Shown: positions 45,676-57,765, counted from the stretch's first letter. The stretch: 64,000 nucleotides of DNA from Trichaptum fuscoviolaceum (GCA_910574455.1 CAJSYZ010000007.1:5389974-5453973); one strand, 5' to 3'. Translations and numbers: made by a program. Notes: generated by a model not told the origin, from the sequence alone.

Positions 45676-46655
45676 GCAGACGTGTCTCTTGAAACGTAGA
45701 CATTAGTCTCAGGAAACGTAGTCTCAGAAAAAGGAGAAAGTCTCAGGAAAGGTAGTAAAAAAGGGAGAAAAAGGGTTCCTTGGTGTTTTTTTTGCTAACA
45801 TAGATTGTCACGTAGGTATAATTTTAACGTCTTTATAGTGTAGCGGCTTAAATCCCTTTCTGATGAGTAGATGCCATGAATTCCTCTGTTCAATGGTTCG
45901 ATTCTCGGTTCGTGTAGATTTTTAACGAGCACGTGACAGTCACAATTCATTTTGCTAGGATTTTCTCCAAGGTAAAATCGTAACGGAATAGTTTTAGTCT
46001 TTTCTGTAGTCTTTTATCTATCCAAAATGCTTTATAGGTCTGCAATCATTTTTCTGCATCATGTACTAGTAAAATAAACCTAGCCTTTTTCATGTAACAA
46101 AAGTGGTATATTATAGTCTATCTTTTGCTGTTGACAAAATGTGAAACAAAAGTCCACCTTTTTGTTTATCCTGTTACATGCACCAAAAACTTAAGTTTTG
46201 ATCACCCTTTTATGTTAGACAAAAGGCTAAGATCCATCTTATATTTTTTTTCAAACTTTTACTGTCTTAAAAATGCCAAAGAAAAGTTTCATTTTTATTC
46301 ACACTTTTGTGCAACGAAAAAGGCTAAGACTTTTTCACAACAGAAAAGGCTGAGCAAAACTTTGAATTTTGTTGCGTTGAAAACTCCGACTTTCGTTCAC
46401 ACTTTTGCATCATAAAAAAGCCTTATGCTAAAAGTTTTAATTTTGTCTATAGCAAAAGGCAGAATAGAAGTCTTACTTTTGTTCTACCTTTTACGAGCCT
46501 CAAAGGGTTAACTTTCACCATCATTTTACACTAGACAAAAGGTTGAGATAAATTTAAAGTTTTTCTCAGAATTTTACGGCCATCAAAAGGTCAAACAAAA
46601 TTCTCATTTTTGTTTACGCTTTTACATAAGGAAAAAGGGTGAAATTTTTCCAGTG
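45676..46655 (-). repeat. Right terminal inverted repeat arm
   Basis: About 980 bp, the inverted match of 3256-4214. It has a 22-bp segment (ACATTAGTCTCAGGAAACGT..., 45699 on) absent from the left arm; otherwise it is nearly identical. It ends ...CCAGTG at 46655, followed by the TTG target duplication. Confidence 0.9.
45829..45923 (+). ncRNA. tRNA-like Pol III unit in right TIR (relic)
   Basis: Mirror copy of the left unit: box A 45836-45846, box B 45895-45905, T5 at 45919-45923. Transcription would run outward, towards the right end of the element. Confidence 0.45.
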
Positions 46656-46955
46656 TTGCCAAACTATTCCACCAGGAAGTCCGGCTTGCAAAAAGACATC
46701 GTTTCCGTATATTCCGAAGCCGTGGGAACCTCTTAAAAGGGCTGTATTACTAAATTAGGTAGCATGTTTCAAAATCCTGGTATGAGAAATTTTTCGGAAT
46801 TAAATTCAAGCAAATCTAATCAATAAGAATGAAAGATATAATGCATTAGAAGCTATTTACACAGTTTCAGGGTCATTGGCAAGTTTTTGTGGCTGGAGAA
46901 AAAAAAGTTTTGAAGGGGGGTTCCGAGAGGCGGGTTTTAGCCTTCCGACACTGTA

Positions 46956-47522
46956 GTGGACTCTAAGATGACAGAGTCTCCAAAATGCAACGCAAAACTC
47001 CGTGCGCTATGGACCTGATCGAGGTTTTCATACTTCACTCAGAAGTTTGCCCACCCTCTCTGATGATTGAATCCTGATTGGAGCTGTTATTCATAGATGC
47101 GGCGAAGCGACGAGCTTGATCATGATGTAGTTTACGCTAAATCCAAATCAAATTATCTCATTGGTAGCTCCTTCATGTCTGGATTTGCGGCTATCACGGT
47201 GTCTGATCGATACTTCGGCCTTTTCGCCCCATTTTACGTGGCGTAGGAGGAAATTCCAGCAACTTAGACTATACGAGGCTAGTTCGATCTAAATGAGTCG
47301 TCTGAATAGTCTTATTGTATCTTACATCAATATTCTTCAGTTCCGCCTTTACAGGAAGATGGATCCCGACGCTCGAGGACGCATCGTCGGTACAATCGTT
47401 ACTCGGTTAGACGCCCACTCCACAAGTTTCCAGCCTTAAGAATTCGCCATTGATGACTGACATATTGCGACTGACCCTTTCTACCAATCCACCTATCGTG
47501 CCTGCAGATCGTATACCTTCAT
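46956..47522. other. Host intergenic DNA
   Basis: Upstream region of the first DUF6533 gene; no reading frame or repeat stands out. Confidence 0.4.
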
Positions 47523-49217
47523 ATGAACGACCTACATCGCGATAATTTGCTTTCTGGGCTGGAAAATGAGTTACAGCAGTATCAATCATTGAAGGTATGT
47601 TTCATTTCTTCTACAGCAGGCGTTTCCGTCACTAACGACATGTAGTATGTAACAGGTACGTGGCAGTGAGAATATTGTCTCAAGACTACGTTAATTGTCA
47701 TGCAAGTGTCGGGACTAGCACTTCTCGTAAGATATTCACATTCAAGGTTATCCAATATCACTCACACCATTTAACAGTGTTACGACTGTCTCCTGACTTT
47801 GGACGATGAAGTACGTTAGAATACTAACAGTTATTCACATTTTCTCATCAAATTCTAGATCGTCTACCTCTGGCCATCACGGTGGAGTATTTCGAAAATC
47901 CTCTACTTCTTGAATCGGTACTCTGCCTTCTTGGATGCCACACTTCTTTCGTACAGTGAGCTTATCATCTTCGGCGCTCATTCAGATCTAACGAATTCTA
48001 GGTCTTACAATTGGTGGAAGTGCATCTGTGAGCGAACCCTATCTAATTCAAAAGCCAGCATTGAGCTCAAACCACCAGTTCTGCAAAACGTCTCTGCAAG
48101 TGTCCGGATGTGAGGAAAACATATGACGAGTATGAGCATTGACCAACGCAGTTGTACCTGACCAGATTCCGCTTCGTATGGTATTCTCTTTGCAGAAGGT
48201 AAGAGAAACGGTTGTGTAGAGGAGCTGTTTCTTACACTATTTCGACAGCGATTCTCATGCTGCGGTCATGGGCTGTCTGGGGGCGGACACGGTTTGCTAC
48301 AGGAGTCTGCACTCTTCTTCTCCTAGTACGTCCGCTTTGCATATTGATCTTAATTTCCTGGCGTATTACTCACCTGTCTGCAGATGGACATACTTGGCCC
48401 CGCCCTTATCGATAGGATGTTCTTTGAGGGACTATCAGGTAATACCACCAGATTCTCTGGATTCATCTTTCTTATCATGGCTTTGTTCAGTTATCGACGC
48501 GCCAGGCTATTCTGGTTGCATCTATGTTCTTCCGAATCGATGGATATATGTCGACTTCATTCTTGTTATCATAACTGAATCAGGTGAGCGGTTGTTAAAA
48601 ATCTCGAGGTAAAGATAATTAATTGTTGGAATATAGTATGTCTCGGCATGCTGTTAAGAAAGACACTCTCAGGTTCAGTGATATTTATTTCTGTGTTGGG
48701 AAGAAGACTTGCTAAGCTGACAGTTAAAGGTTATGGTTTAATGAGCTCTTCCCTAAGAGTTATGTATCATGATGGTGAGTCTTCCGGGATAATAGTTTGT
48801 ATTCATTAGCTAACATCTAGAATTAGGCATACTCTTTTACGTTGTTATATTGTGTTCGTAATTGCTTTTATTTTCGTACTTGACACTTACAGCGCTCCAA
48901 ACCACTACTAGGTGTCTCTATCACAAACTTGATCGTCATCCTTGTCAGCCCAGTGAGTACCCAAATCTTGCTTCAAGTTACATCCTGAAGCTCACTATTT
49001 GCGCAGAGCGAAACTCGCTTGATCTTCACTTCGTAAGTGTACTTCTCTACCGAGGCCATATATGCTCAGCTTTTAATATCTATTCAGAATGCAGCGCGTC
49101 ATGCATAGCTGTTGCTGCACGCGCATCCTTCTACACATCCGATCGGCATTTTTGAGCGATGAAACACGCTCGAGATTGGGATTTGTTGATGACTCCCGTA
49201 CTGTATCGAACACTTGA
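47523..49217 (+). CDS. DUF6533-type multi-pass membrane protein A
   Basis: Many short exons. The ATG at 47523 opens MNDLHRDNLLSGLENELQQY; then YVTVSGLALLCYDCLLTLDD and EIVYLWPSRWSISKILYFLN...SAFLDATLLSY, the DUF6533 signature. Later exons give AILMLRSWAVWGRTRFATGV, VIDAPGYSGCIYVLPNRWIY, FILVIITES and the C-terminal RVMHSCCCTRILLHIRSAFL, stop at 49215-49217. About seven membrane helices are expected. Such proteins are abundant in agaricomycetes and have no established function. Exons at about 48000-48250 and 48640-49050 were only partly resolved. Confidence 0.75.
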
Positions 49218-50268
49218 TCATGGAGCGATTACGCTCTGTGACACCTTCCTTGGGATGTTCGAAAGATTGTTCAAGACGGGAAATCGCTATTATTTGTTCT
49301 AAATTATTGCAATTCTGTTGTGTATACGAAGTGCAACTTGCCGCTGCGGCAAGCTGTATCATTCAAGTTATGAGCTCCGCTTTAAATTTAAGTTTGCCGA
49401 TCTTTCCGCGCCACTGGCACTCACTTGGCAGGCGAGCAGAGGCACTATCATGTAGCAATTTGACGGTTGATCTCCGGTCAGTAGGGCGCATGCATTTTCC
49501 TTCCAATTTGCATCTTTGCTCTCCCAAATTACCTTGACATCTTCAGGAGAGTCTGCCTGGAATCAGGCGAAGTCAGCGATGCCTTTCTTGGGACGTGTCG
49601 ATTGCTGTGTCGGTCGCTTTAGGAGTGATGGCCTGAGGCTGTCACCCGACGTCCGATTCATCCTGATCGCAACCTGAAGGTGTATGGCAAAGGACATGTC
49701 TCTTCGTATGAATCTCAGGAACTCAGACATGAGTCCATGAACCAACCGCTACCCGTTATCTGTGGGAGGATGAAAGGATCCTCGTATACGGTTTTGGGAA
49801 AAGTCGTTGCCACCGGATGCACTCAGCGCAAACTAGTGCTGTAGGTACAATGTGTAGCCGGGGAAATCTGACACGTTCCTTATCTCTCCCCTTCGCCTAA
49901 TGGAAGACAAATCTTGAAAATAACTTCTGACATTCAGAGCGAATGCTTCCGTGAACCAGCTCGTCGAATCTAGTCTCGGCCAATCGACTACGGATATCGC
50001 AATGTGTAACGTCTTCCGACAATTTTCATTTTCAATTCATGTCTATAGTAATGATCCCAGCCCTAAACTGTCTAGCGATGCGACCGGGATATGTTCTACC
50101 GGGGCCTAACGACTCCATAGTATTTCTCACAGGTGTGTAAGATGAGTTAAAATCCCCTGCGTCCTCAATCTCCTCAATCTCCTCAATCCAGTACCCGTCT
50201 GTGCTTTCGCTAAATCATAACCCTCCTAATATTAGCACCCGCACACGAGACTTTGACGAGATCTCTCA
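49218..50268. other. Host intergenic DNA
   Basis: About 1 kb between the tandem DUF6533 genes; a CCTCAATCT triplet repeat lies at about 50162-50190. No gene is seen. Confidence 0.4.
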
Positions 50269-52037
50269 ATGAGCGAGAGCGAGGCATTCGAAAGCGCATT
50301 GAACAGCCTGTTTCAGTTGCAAAATATGAAGGCGAGTAACTTGTTGTGTCTTTACGTTTATCATGCATCTCACTATTGCCATGCAGTATGTCACAGGTGA
50401 TGTCCATCTGCAATGGGGCGGTCTCTTTTATCTGAATAAAGATGCAGTCTCAGCTCTGGCATTTCTGGTATCAATCCTCGTGCTCGTGGTGTCTGGAAAA
50501 CATGACTGACACGCCTCCGCAGAGTTACGATTATATTCAAACTTTAGAAGAGGAGGCACGTCATGCAGTAAAATCTTTTTCTACTTCATTCACAAACAGT
50601 CTTCCGCAGGTCTCCCTGGTGTGGCCTTCAAAGTTTACTTTCGGCAAAGCCCTCTATTTTTTGAATCGTTACTCAGCTTTCTTTGATACTGCTCTCCTGA
50701 CACATAGTAACTTTCTTTCTCGACGGTCTACGTTTCGCATGGCTAATCAGATGTACAGCATACATAGTCGGAGGAAACCCTTCAGTGTGTATAACTTGAA
50801 ATTTCTGAGCTTCTTCCAGTTCTGACTACCTGACCATGATTGTAGTTCTGCAGAGCAAGCCTCCACATTTTTGCGTGTAGGCGATTTCTTCCTAGTAACG
50901 CATTAGGCTAACCTTCATTCCAAAGACGCCTCGTGTTACGGAGTTCTCACAGCCGAAGGTCAGTCCTACTCAATCACAAAGCACATTATGATGCTTACTT
51001 ATTTGGCGGCGTAGTGATTTTGATGATGCGAGCTTGGGCTGTCTGGGAACGAACGCGACTCATTGCAGCTCTTCTCATTATTCTCTTTCTTGTACGTATC
51101 ACTGAGCGCGCCTCTCCAAAGTTTTAATCCTAGGCTATTCTTGTTTGCAGGTTGACGCTCTTGTCTCCCCTTTCATCCTTCGGATGCTATTCTTCGGATT
51201 CTCCGGTATGCCCCCTTTTTCTTATGTATGGCCATCACTTGACGTGTTTCTAACATTTTCAAGTAGTAACGATTTCACCTCTACCGGAGCTAAAAGGATG
51301 CCTCTATAACCTGCCAAACAATACAATATATCTCGACTTCTTATTGATCATTATCACAGAGTGCAGTAAGTTGTAGCCTTGAACTGCTTAACCGTGTCCG
51401 CCTGACAGAACTTGCAGTTACACTATTACTGTTCTCCATGAAGACTATACCGCGTTGTAAGATTGTCTTTTGTGTGGCTCGCCACATTCGCCACTGACGA
51501 GAGATGAAGCATCCCGTGTGCACAGCTCAGCCTTAGGAGCCATCAGAAGCAATGGTACGTTCACTTTGTCTACAAATATGCTAGCTAATTAAAGGATCGA
51601 CCACTCTAGGAATGTTCTATTTCGTTGTTATATTAGGTATGTTTCAGTTTCTTATATGCTTTGTATTGGTATTGTTTACTTCACTTTTCTTGCAAGCCGC
51701 ATCTGTGATGAATCTAGTGGTCATTCTTGCTGGTCCGGTATGTGTCCCTTTCAAGCGCATAGAGCTTACATAGTAACATGGCAAGCAGGTCGAGCTGCGT
51801 TTTCTCGGAGGCGCGTGAGTATATTCTTTGCGCCAGTACTCTTTGAGTTTCATACTCACGAAACCATGCATCTTTCAATGACTCAGGCTACAGCGAGTTC
51901 TTCACAGCTGCTGCGGCTCTCGTATACTGCTGCAAATTCGATCGGCCTTTTCAAGAAAAGACAATGAAAGTCTTACGATGTCCTTAGACACACTGCATTT
52001 TCGAGATTCATCTCGTGCAGTTGGCTCTAGGTTCTGA
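50269..52037 (+). CDS. DUF6533-type multi-pass membrane protein B
   Basis: Tandem paralogue of gene A. ATG 50269 (MSESEAFESALNSLFQLQNM), then YVTVSALAFLSYDYIQTLEE, VSLVWPSKFTFGKALYFLNR, MMRAWAVWERTRLIAALLII, PELKGCLYNLPNNTIYLDFL, FYFVVIL and LQRVLHSCCGSRILLQIRSA, stop 52035-52037. Two introns start with GC rather than GT (after ...LQNMK at about 50326 and after ...TLEEE at about 50554), giving GC-AG introns. Membrane topology as for A; function unknown. Confidence 0.75.
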
Positions 52038-53303
52038 GGCTGTCTTGAGGCTGTCAGGAAAGGTAGCACACCATGGAGAACAGGCTACATATCGGCCGTC
52101 AGAACATCATAGCACATCTGTATCATGAATGTATAAATGAAATTGTTTCGGTTCAGCTTTCTCGCTCTGTGTGTAGCTTCAGGACCCGTAAGTTAACTAT
52201 GGATACTTACAGGTAATATAGCTTCGTCTAGAATTAACATTGTCACGAAAATGTATTTCATTGTTTTTGTTGAGAGAAAGAGGTGAAAGATGGATGAGAA
52301 AGGACGGCGCCGCGAGTCGAACCTGCGGCTTCGACATTTTGGGTGATTACATAATATTTAGTAATAGCACTGCACGAAGATGAACCTCCGACTTGGAGTC
52401 GTCCTGCCTCTGCCATTCAAGTTGAACGTTGCAACTTGCCACACTTAGTTTCTCGCATTATTGGGTATCTGCAGTCATAATACTCGAAAGAAGCTCGTAA
52501 TTATTGGGTGGAATGTGCAACAACAACATTTCCTGGCGTACTGATTCTTCCGACAACCTATGGCGACTCTACGGTTCTACCTCTTCGAGTCGTCTGCCTG
52601 CGGCTCTTCAAGTTCCAACCTTTTTTGTCCCTCAAGCATTTTAAGAACCGGATCTACTTCTTTCGACACTGTATATGGAAAAATAGTACATTCTTGTGCT
52701 TGTGCCTAGAGCTCCGACTACCATTTGCATTAAAGAACGGACCTTTTCGGAAGGTGAGCTAATAGTCTTCCGCTTCGCTGCACACATTAAAAGACTCCCG
52801 TCTTGTGCCACAGAATAAAGCGGGAAAATAAACAACGTCGCGCTGCGTACCCGACTAAATCTCTTCTAAAGGAAAGCTAAACGGCGCCATGGCTAAAGTA
52901 CCAATTTCGGAACAAATACGTTTTGGCGAGCTTTACAATTCGTAGTTCTAGTGATATCCCATTGTCATATGGTTACTTGGTGCGTGCTTAGCTACTATCT
53001 GAGACTGCAGCATGTAAGAATAATGCCAAGGAACAAGTTCCTTCCTTGAAAAATCTACTAACTCACTGATATGGCGAACAGACTGTAGACAAGCTCGTAT
53101 CGGAATTCCCTTCGCGATCGCGCCTCAGCTGCAAGTATGTCGGGGACCGGAAACACGTACATCGTGGTTGAGATGAAGTGATACTGAGATAGCTCAGCGT
53201 TTCCGTAAGCGGCCGGGGAAACTGACATATAACGGCCCACTCAAGTGTCATTGCTTTTTACATTCGCATTCGCCCTTTTTCAACCAACACCCTTGAAGCA
53301 ACA
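52038..53303. other. Host intergenic DNA
   Basis: No convincing gene. A degraded tRNA-like box B (minus strand, near 52315) and two similar ~100-bp stretches (CCTGCCTCTGCCATTCAAGTT / CTGCCTGCGGCTCTTCAAGTT contexts, near 52410 and 52590) are visible. Confidence 0.4.
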
Positions 53304-55227
53304 ATGAAGTCTAACAGAGTCCTGGCCGTTTTTTGCGATGGTACCGGAATGGATGGTGTGCTGGCGGACCCCAGTACGTATTCTACATATTTTTGAAACT
53401 TAAATTCATGCTTTTGTTTTTAGATTCTGATAAGGCTATCTCCACTGACAGTGGAATCAAAGGGGACCATAAGCATCAAGCGACGAACATCCTGCGACTC
53501 TGTTAGTTGTATACTCTCTTCAAAATAGGTCGCATTTCAGAACTTACAATGTGATCCAGCTCGTGCTATCAAGGAATACTCTGCGTGCGCTCGCATCTTC
53601 TTACTCGAAAATCATAATTACTAACGTGTGACTAAAGTGACGGATCCAAGAAACAGATTGTCTACTACCAGAGCGGTGTAGCCTCTTTTGCAGACTTCGA
53701 AGGAAATCCGAACACTTTTAACACCATTCTTCGTAAGTGACGCCTCTCATTTGATTTTCCCATGCATAGCCTGATTTCTGGTACTCTGTTATACAGAGGC
53801 CTCCGGAACTGTCGTAGGTGAGTGTCCTAGGAATGGACACTGATATATTTCCTTCTCATACTATTATTTAGCGAGTAAAATCAGAGACGTGTATGCGTTC
53901 ATTGCTCAGAACTACCAGGAAGGAGATGAGATCGCTCTCTTTGGGTAAGCTGATCTTTTATCTTCTCGTCTTGCAGATTTTGACACGGATGCAGATTTTC
54001 ACGGTATGATGTTGCGTCTGAGGAGGTGAACAAAACTCTAATACAAATATAGTGGAGCGTATACAGCTCGCAAGGTCGCGGGCCTCATTGTGAGCTATCA
54101 CTTAAAAATATCTACTATTTCAGCGCTAACTTGAGAATATCTAGGACCGCATCGGACTCCTCTCGCGCGAAAATCTCGGCCAGTTCTTCAATATCTGGTT
54201 GCAACTCATGAAGGGTCAAGACCCTTACATCCCGTCTGATTCTCTCCGTGTAAACATAAAGTCTGCTTGCTTTACCTTGCTTGTCGCGCCTCGCAAACTA
54301 ACGTCTGACTGTCTCAGGCTCGTCGCTGTCTTTGATACAGTCGGCAGTGTATTTGGTATGGAGGATGCCCTTGGCATCAAGGACAACCATTTGCCGACTA
54401 TAATCGACAATGCTTATCATATCCTCGCGATCCACGAGAATCGTGAAAAGTTCCTGAGCACCCTGTGGGCCGAGCCACCCAATGGCCTTCGTAAGGGTCA
54501 GGTCCTCAAGCAGGTACAGCGTCCACATTGACTGCACGAAATCGAGATGCTGACCGATTCTCTGCAGATATGGTTTCCCGGAGCCCATTCCGATGTTTCT
54601 GGCAGTTATGGCGAGCGTCATGAGCTCGGTGACATCGCTCTTTACTGGTTGGTTGTAAGTAAACTCGGCGTCCCTCTCGCGTGATAAACATTTCTTACCA
54701 CTGGTGCCCGTATAGGGAGAGATCAAACATCTTCTCAATATCGACTTGGACTTTATCAGCAGGCTCGCACAACCCAACCCGGAAAGGTGGGGAGTAAGCC
54801 AGCCGCACAACTCGTATGATGACATGGGTGTGGGCATAAAACAAGCTATAATCGGCCACAAGACTCGCCTCGAGGACGGCCAGATTACCGCGAAGTCTAT
54901 CTTCCATTCTTCCTTCCAATTCAGCCCCGATCTGCAGCAGCTCAAGCAACCCGACGAAATGGTGACGATTCAAGCACTGAAGTGGAAGTTCGGCCCGAAC
55001 TGGACGCCCATCTATGCCCCGCTGAATGAGTTTGAGATGCAGAGGAAGTCCTTCTGGGGAGGGTTTGATGACGTGAGTTGTATCTTCCTCCATTGGAGAT
55101 AATTATTCTGACCTGGTTATGGATTGAAAAGCCGGCTAACGCTAGAGTTGCTTCAGCAACTGGCCGGATTAGATTCGAGGAAAACGATCTGGATGAATTC
55201 TCCAAGTACATCGTGCATTACCCTTGA
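53304..55227 (+). CDS. DUF2235 alpha/beta hydrolase
   Basis: ATG 53304 opens MKSNRVLAVFCDGTGMDGVL, the DUF2235 N-terminal strand with the Asp-Gly-Thr motif. Many short exons follow: QIVYYQSGVASF; RDVYAFIAQNYQEGDEIALF; then a 9-nt micro-exon (53995-54003) that completes GFSRGAYTARK, the nucleophile elbow with the catalytic serine; AVFDTVGSVFGMEDA; VWFPGAHSDVSGSYGERHEL, the C-terminal Asp/His region; and a last exon RIRFEENDLDEFSKYIVHYP, stop 55225-55227. The family includes T6SS phospholipase Tle1-like enzymes; fungal members are presumed intracellular lipases or esterases. Confidence 0.8.
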
Positions 55228-55436
55228 AGCAGTCAATTCAATTCATTGTCGACGTGTACTACATATTTGTATATAGCAGATGTACATATGTACATGTACG
55301 AACATCTCGGCAACTCCACCGGTTACTTTTATTATTAAAGTATCAAGAAAACTCAAGCAATCGAATGAATCAAGCGTTGCTGCAATTAAATGGCTTATAT
55401 GTACAGTATTTGATGGAATAAGTTATATCGCAGAGC

Positions 55437-57765
55437 CTAAGCCCTCGGCGTCAATACAACCGGCAGCTTTCCGTTCTTCAGCACAAAGAAGTCCTCCATC
55501 TCCTCCTCCCATCGACTCGGGTCAAACCCGTCAGCAAAACGTATCTCAAAGCGCTGCATCAAAAGCGCAACGACCATGCGCATCTCGACGAGCGCAAGGT
55601 TCCTGCCTGCGCAGTTCGCGGGGCCGTACGAGAACGGGATGAAGGCCGCTGCGTTTGTCACGACCTCATTCTTTTCGTCCGAGACAACGGATGAGAACTT
55701 CTCGGCGTCGGAGGCGCGCTCGCGGCGGGCTGTTGCTTCGGCTTGGGCCTGTGCGGGGGTGCGCTTTGAGGCGCTGGAATGGAGCCAGCGTTCCGGCCAG
55801 AATGTGTCCGGGTTCGGTGAGAAGTAGGTGGGGTCGCGGAAGAGCGTGTAGGGAGGCACGACCACTGCCGTTCCTTCTTTGATGAAGCTGGATAATTTCA
55901 TGAGTATCGGAAGGTTAATGTCTTGAGACTTTCCGCTTGAACTTACTGGGATCCGATCCAATGACCTCCACTGCCTTTCTCGGGCGCACGCTGAAGGGTA
56001 CTCGGGACGGGTGGCTGGATCCGCAGTGCCTCGTTACTACGGGAAGGTTATTATCTTCGAAGATGTGCGGCAATAAATAAAGACTTGATCATTCTTACAT
56101 GACGGCGTTCAGATAAGGCATCTCGGCCAGTCGTGCGGCATCAAAAGGATCGCCCTCACCGATCGGGAAGAAGCTGTCAACCTCACTCTGCAGGCGTTTG
56201 TAGCACGCTGGGTTGGCGACGACGTAGCAGAAGAGGCCGCTCAGGACAGTGGAAGTCGTATCCGAGCCGGCGATGATGGCGAGCATGCCATCCGAAAGCA
56301 CCTCTGCATCTGTCGGTTGCTCCTTTTCCAGGTGGTCCTCGTCAATCTGGAAAGGGCGTGCAAAGGTCAGACCAGTATCGTATATCTGTAAGAGTGAATT
56401 GAATGAGGAAGGAAGCTTACGAGGTGGTGGAACAGGTCCTTCGTCATGGAGCCGCGCGCCTTGCGCTCAGTGACCAGCTCCCGCGCAAACTTGTTTGTGC
56501 GTCTGACCTTCCCGCCTACGCCCGGAATCAACATCCGGAGTGAAGCTATCCATGGGATATGCTGGATCAATGAGACAGCTCTAAGAATCACCCATTTCAA
56601 TTGTAAGTACGAGGGAACGTAACCCGACAAGCCGTAGAGAAGACGTACTCCATGGTTTCCTCTAGCATGGTCCATACGCCGATTTTGTCTTGTCCGTCGC
56701 GCATGAGCTCAAAGCCGCCTCCGAAACTGAGACAGAGAGCTATTAAATTAGGGTACATTTAGTGAAGAAAGAGCGCGAACGTACGCCATATCACCCATAA
56801 AGTCCGTTCTATACAATCATTGTTAGCATACGGCGGAGTTCGAGGGGAAAAAGATTCCTTACGTGAAAAAGCTAAGCCACTGGGCTAGGTTAACAGAGTT
56901 CTCGGTACTTGAATCGCCCTTCGACGACCGTCTCTGGAGCTCGTCGACCAGCTGGAGAGCACGTTTGACGACGATGGGCTCGTATTCCTTGACCGAAATC
57001 GTGCTGAATGCCCGGTTCCAGCGCTTACGCCGGCCAACATGCTGGTGGAAGCTACGCATCGCAATCATGCTCGGGAATTTCGGGTTAGGTCCAACACGGG
57101 TATCCCACACTGTGCAGGACTCAAATTAATAAGGTAGATGGCGAGCGTAAAGATAGGTCGACGCACTTGGGCCCTTCGGCATTCCGTTCGCGCCGAGAAT
57201 AGAGGAGATTGCTCCAACATCGGTCACTGATAATTCGTTGGGACCTAAAGCAAATCATAAGCAAATTGACCACCTCGTGAGTAGTAACTCGAGGCATACC
57301 TATCCGTACATAAGGTCCGTACTTCGCATGAAGGTTCTTGTAGCAAACATGGTTCTTTCCGCTCGCCATGACCCATACGTTCCAGAGTTTTGAGATCTTC
57401 GCCAGGAACGGACCGGGATACTTGTAGAGCGGATGGAAAGGTGAAATACGGTATAATACGATGGATGAAATCAATGTTGAGTAAAAGATCGAGAATGACA
57501 CGGCGATAGCTGCGATGAAGGAGGAGAAGTGTGTCGCCACGAAAGGTACGGAGATCGAAGGCATGATACCAAGGAGAAAGAAAGTTGCGAGAAATTGTCC
57601 TGGCTTGGGCTCGTATCTCTTGTATATCGCATGTGTCACCTGCAGAAATAATTCATTTAGATTGAGAAGCATCACTTCACGAAGACCACTCACAAGAGCA
57701 CTTCCGACAGCAATAGCGATCGCGTTCGGAAACGAGACATGCTGTGGTAAGATAATAGGAGCCAT
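55437..57765 (-). CDS. Cytochrome P450 monooxygenase
   Basis: ATG at 57765 (MAPIILPQHVSFPNAIAIAV); stop after VVLTPRA at 55437. Several N-terminal hydrophobic segments (FLATFFLLGIMP, IAAIAVSFSIFYSTLISSIV) anchor it in the ER; then SPFHPLYKYPGPFLAKISKL and KNLHAKYGPYVRIG. An I-helix AGSDTTS (about 56270), ExxR as NEALR (about 56030), and the haem-binding loop FSYGPANCAGR (about 55640) with the cysteine ligand are all present. About ten exons. The layout fits agaricomycete oxidative metabolism or secondary-metabolite P450s; the substrate cannot be told. Confidence 0.88.

Larger units (their letters stand above)
3256..46655. mobile_element. 43.4-kb CACTA-like DNA transposon with cargo
   Basis: Both ends are inverted copies starting CACTGGAAAAATTTCACCC (left from 3256; right, as complement, from 46655). 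They are flanked by TTG at 3253-3255 and 46656-46658, a 3-bp target duplication. CACT(A/G) termini, 3-bp duplications and repeated subterminal motifs define the CACTA/EnSpm superfamily. The matching transposase lies inside at 36223-40759. The arms are almost identical, which suggests recent insertion. The interior holds about 20 cargo genes on both strands, plus a minisatellite and small foldback elements. Typical fungal CACTA/Plavaka elements are a few kb; this size with complex cargo is unusual. Confidence 0.9.
2920..46953. mobile_element. TA-flanked MITE split by the giant transposon
   Basis: The left end at 2920 reads CAGTGTCGGAAGG and the right end at 46953 is its inverted copy. About 26 bp match with two substitutions. 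TA dinucleotides at 2918-2919 and 46954-46955 form the target duplication, as in Tc1/mariner-type elements. Removing the inserted 43-kb element joins 2920-3255 to 46659-46953, giving about 630 bp of AT-rich DNA without coding capacity. It is therefore a non-autonomous MITE that was already present when the larger element landed. Confidence 0.75.

Noticed and set aside
3497..46415. Identical 96-codon open frames in both terminal repeats
   Set aside because: They are AT-rich, low-complexity frames that are identical only because the arms are inverted copies. No start context, introns or domain supports a protein.
3256..46655. Interpretation as a Starship, Helitron or retroelement
   Set aside because: There is no tyrosine recombinase, Rep/helicase or reverse transcriptase. 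Termini, target duplication and transposase all fit the CACTA class.
52290..52400. tRNA gene on the minus strand
   Set aside because: GGTTCGACTC and a GC-rich 3' side resemble a T arm and acceptor, but the stems do not pair and no anticodon arm forms; at most a degraded tRNA or SINE.
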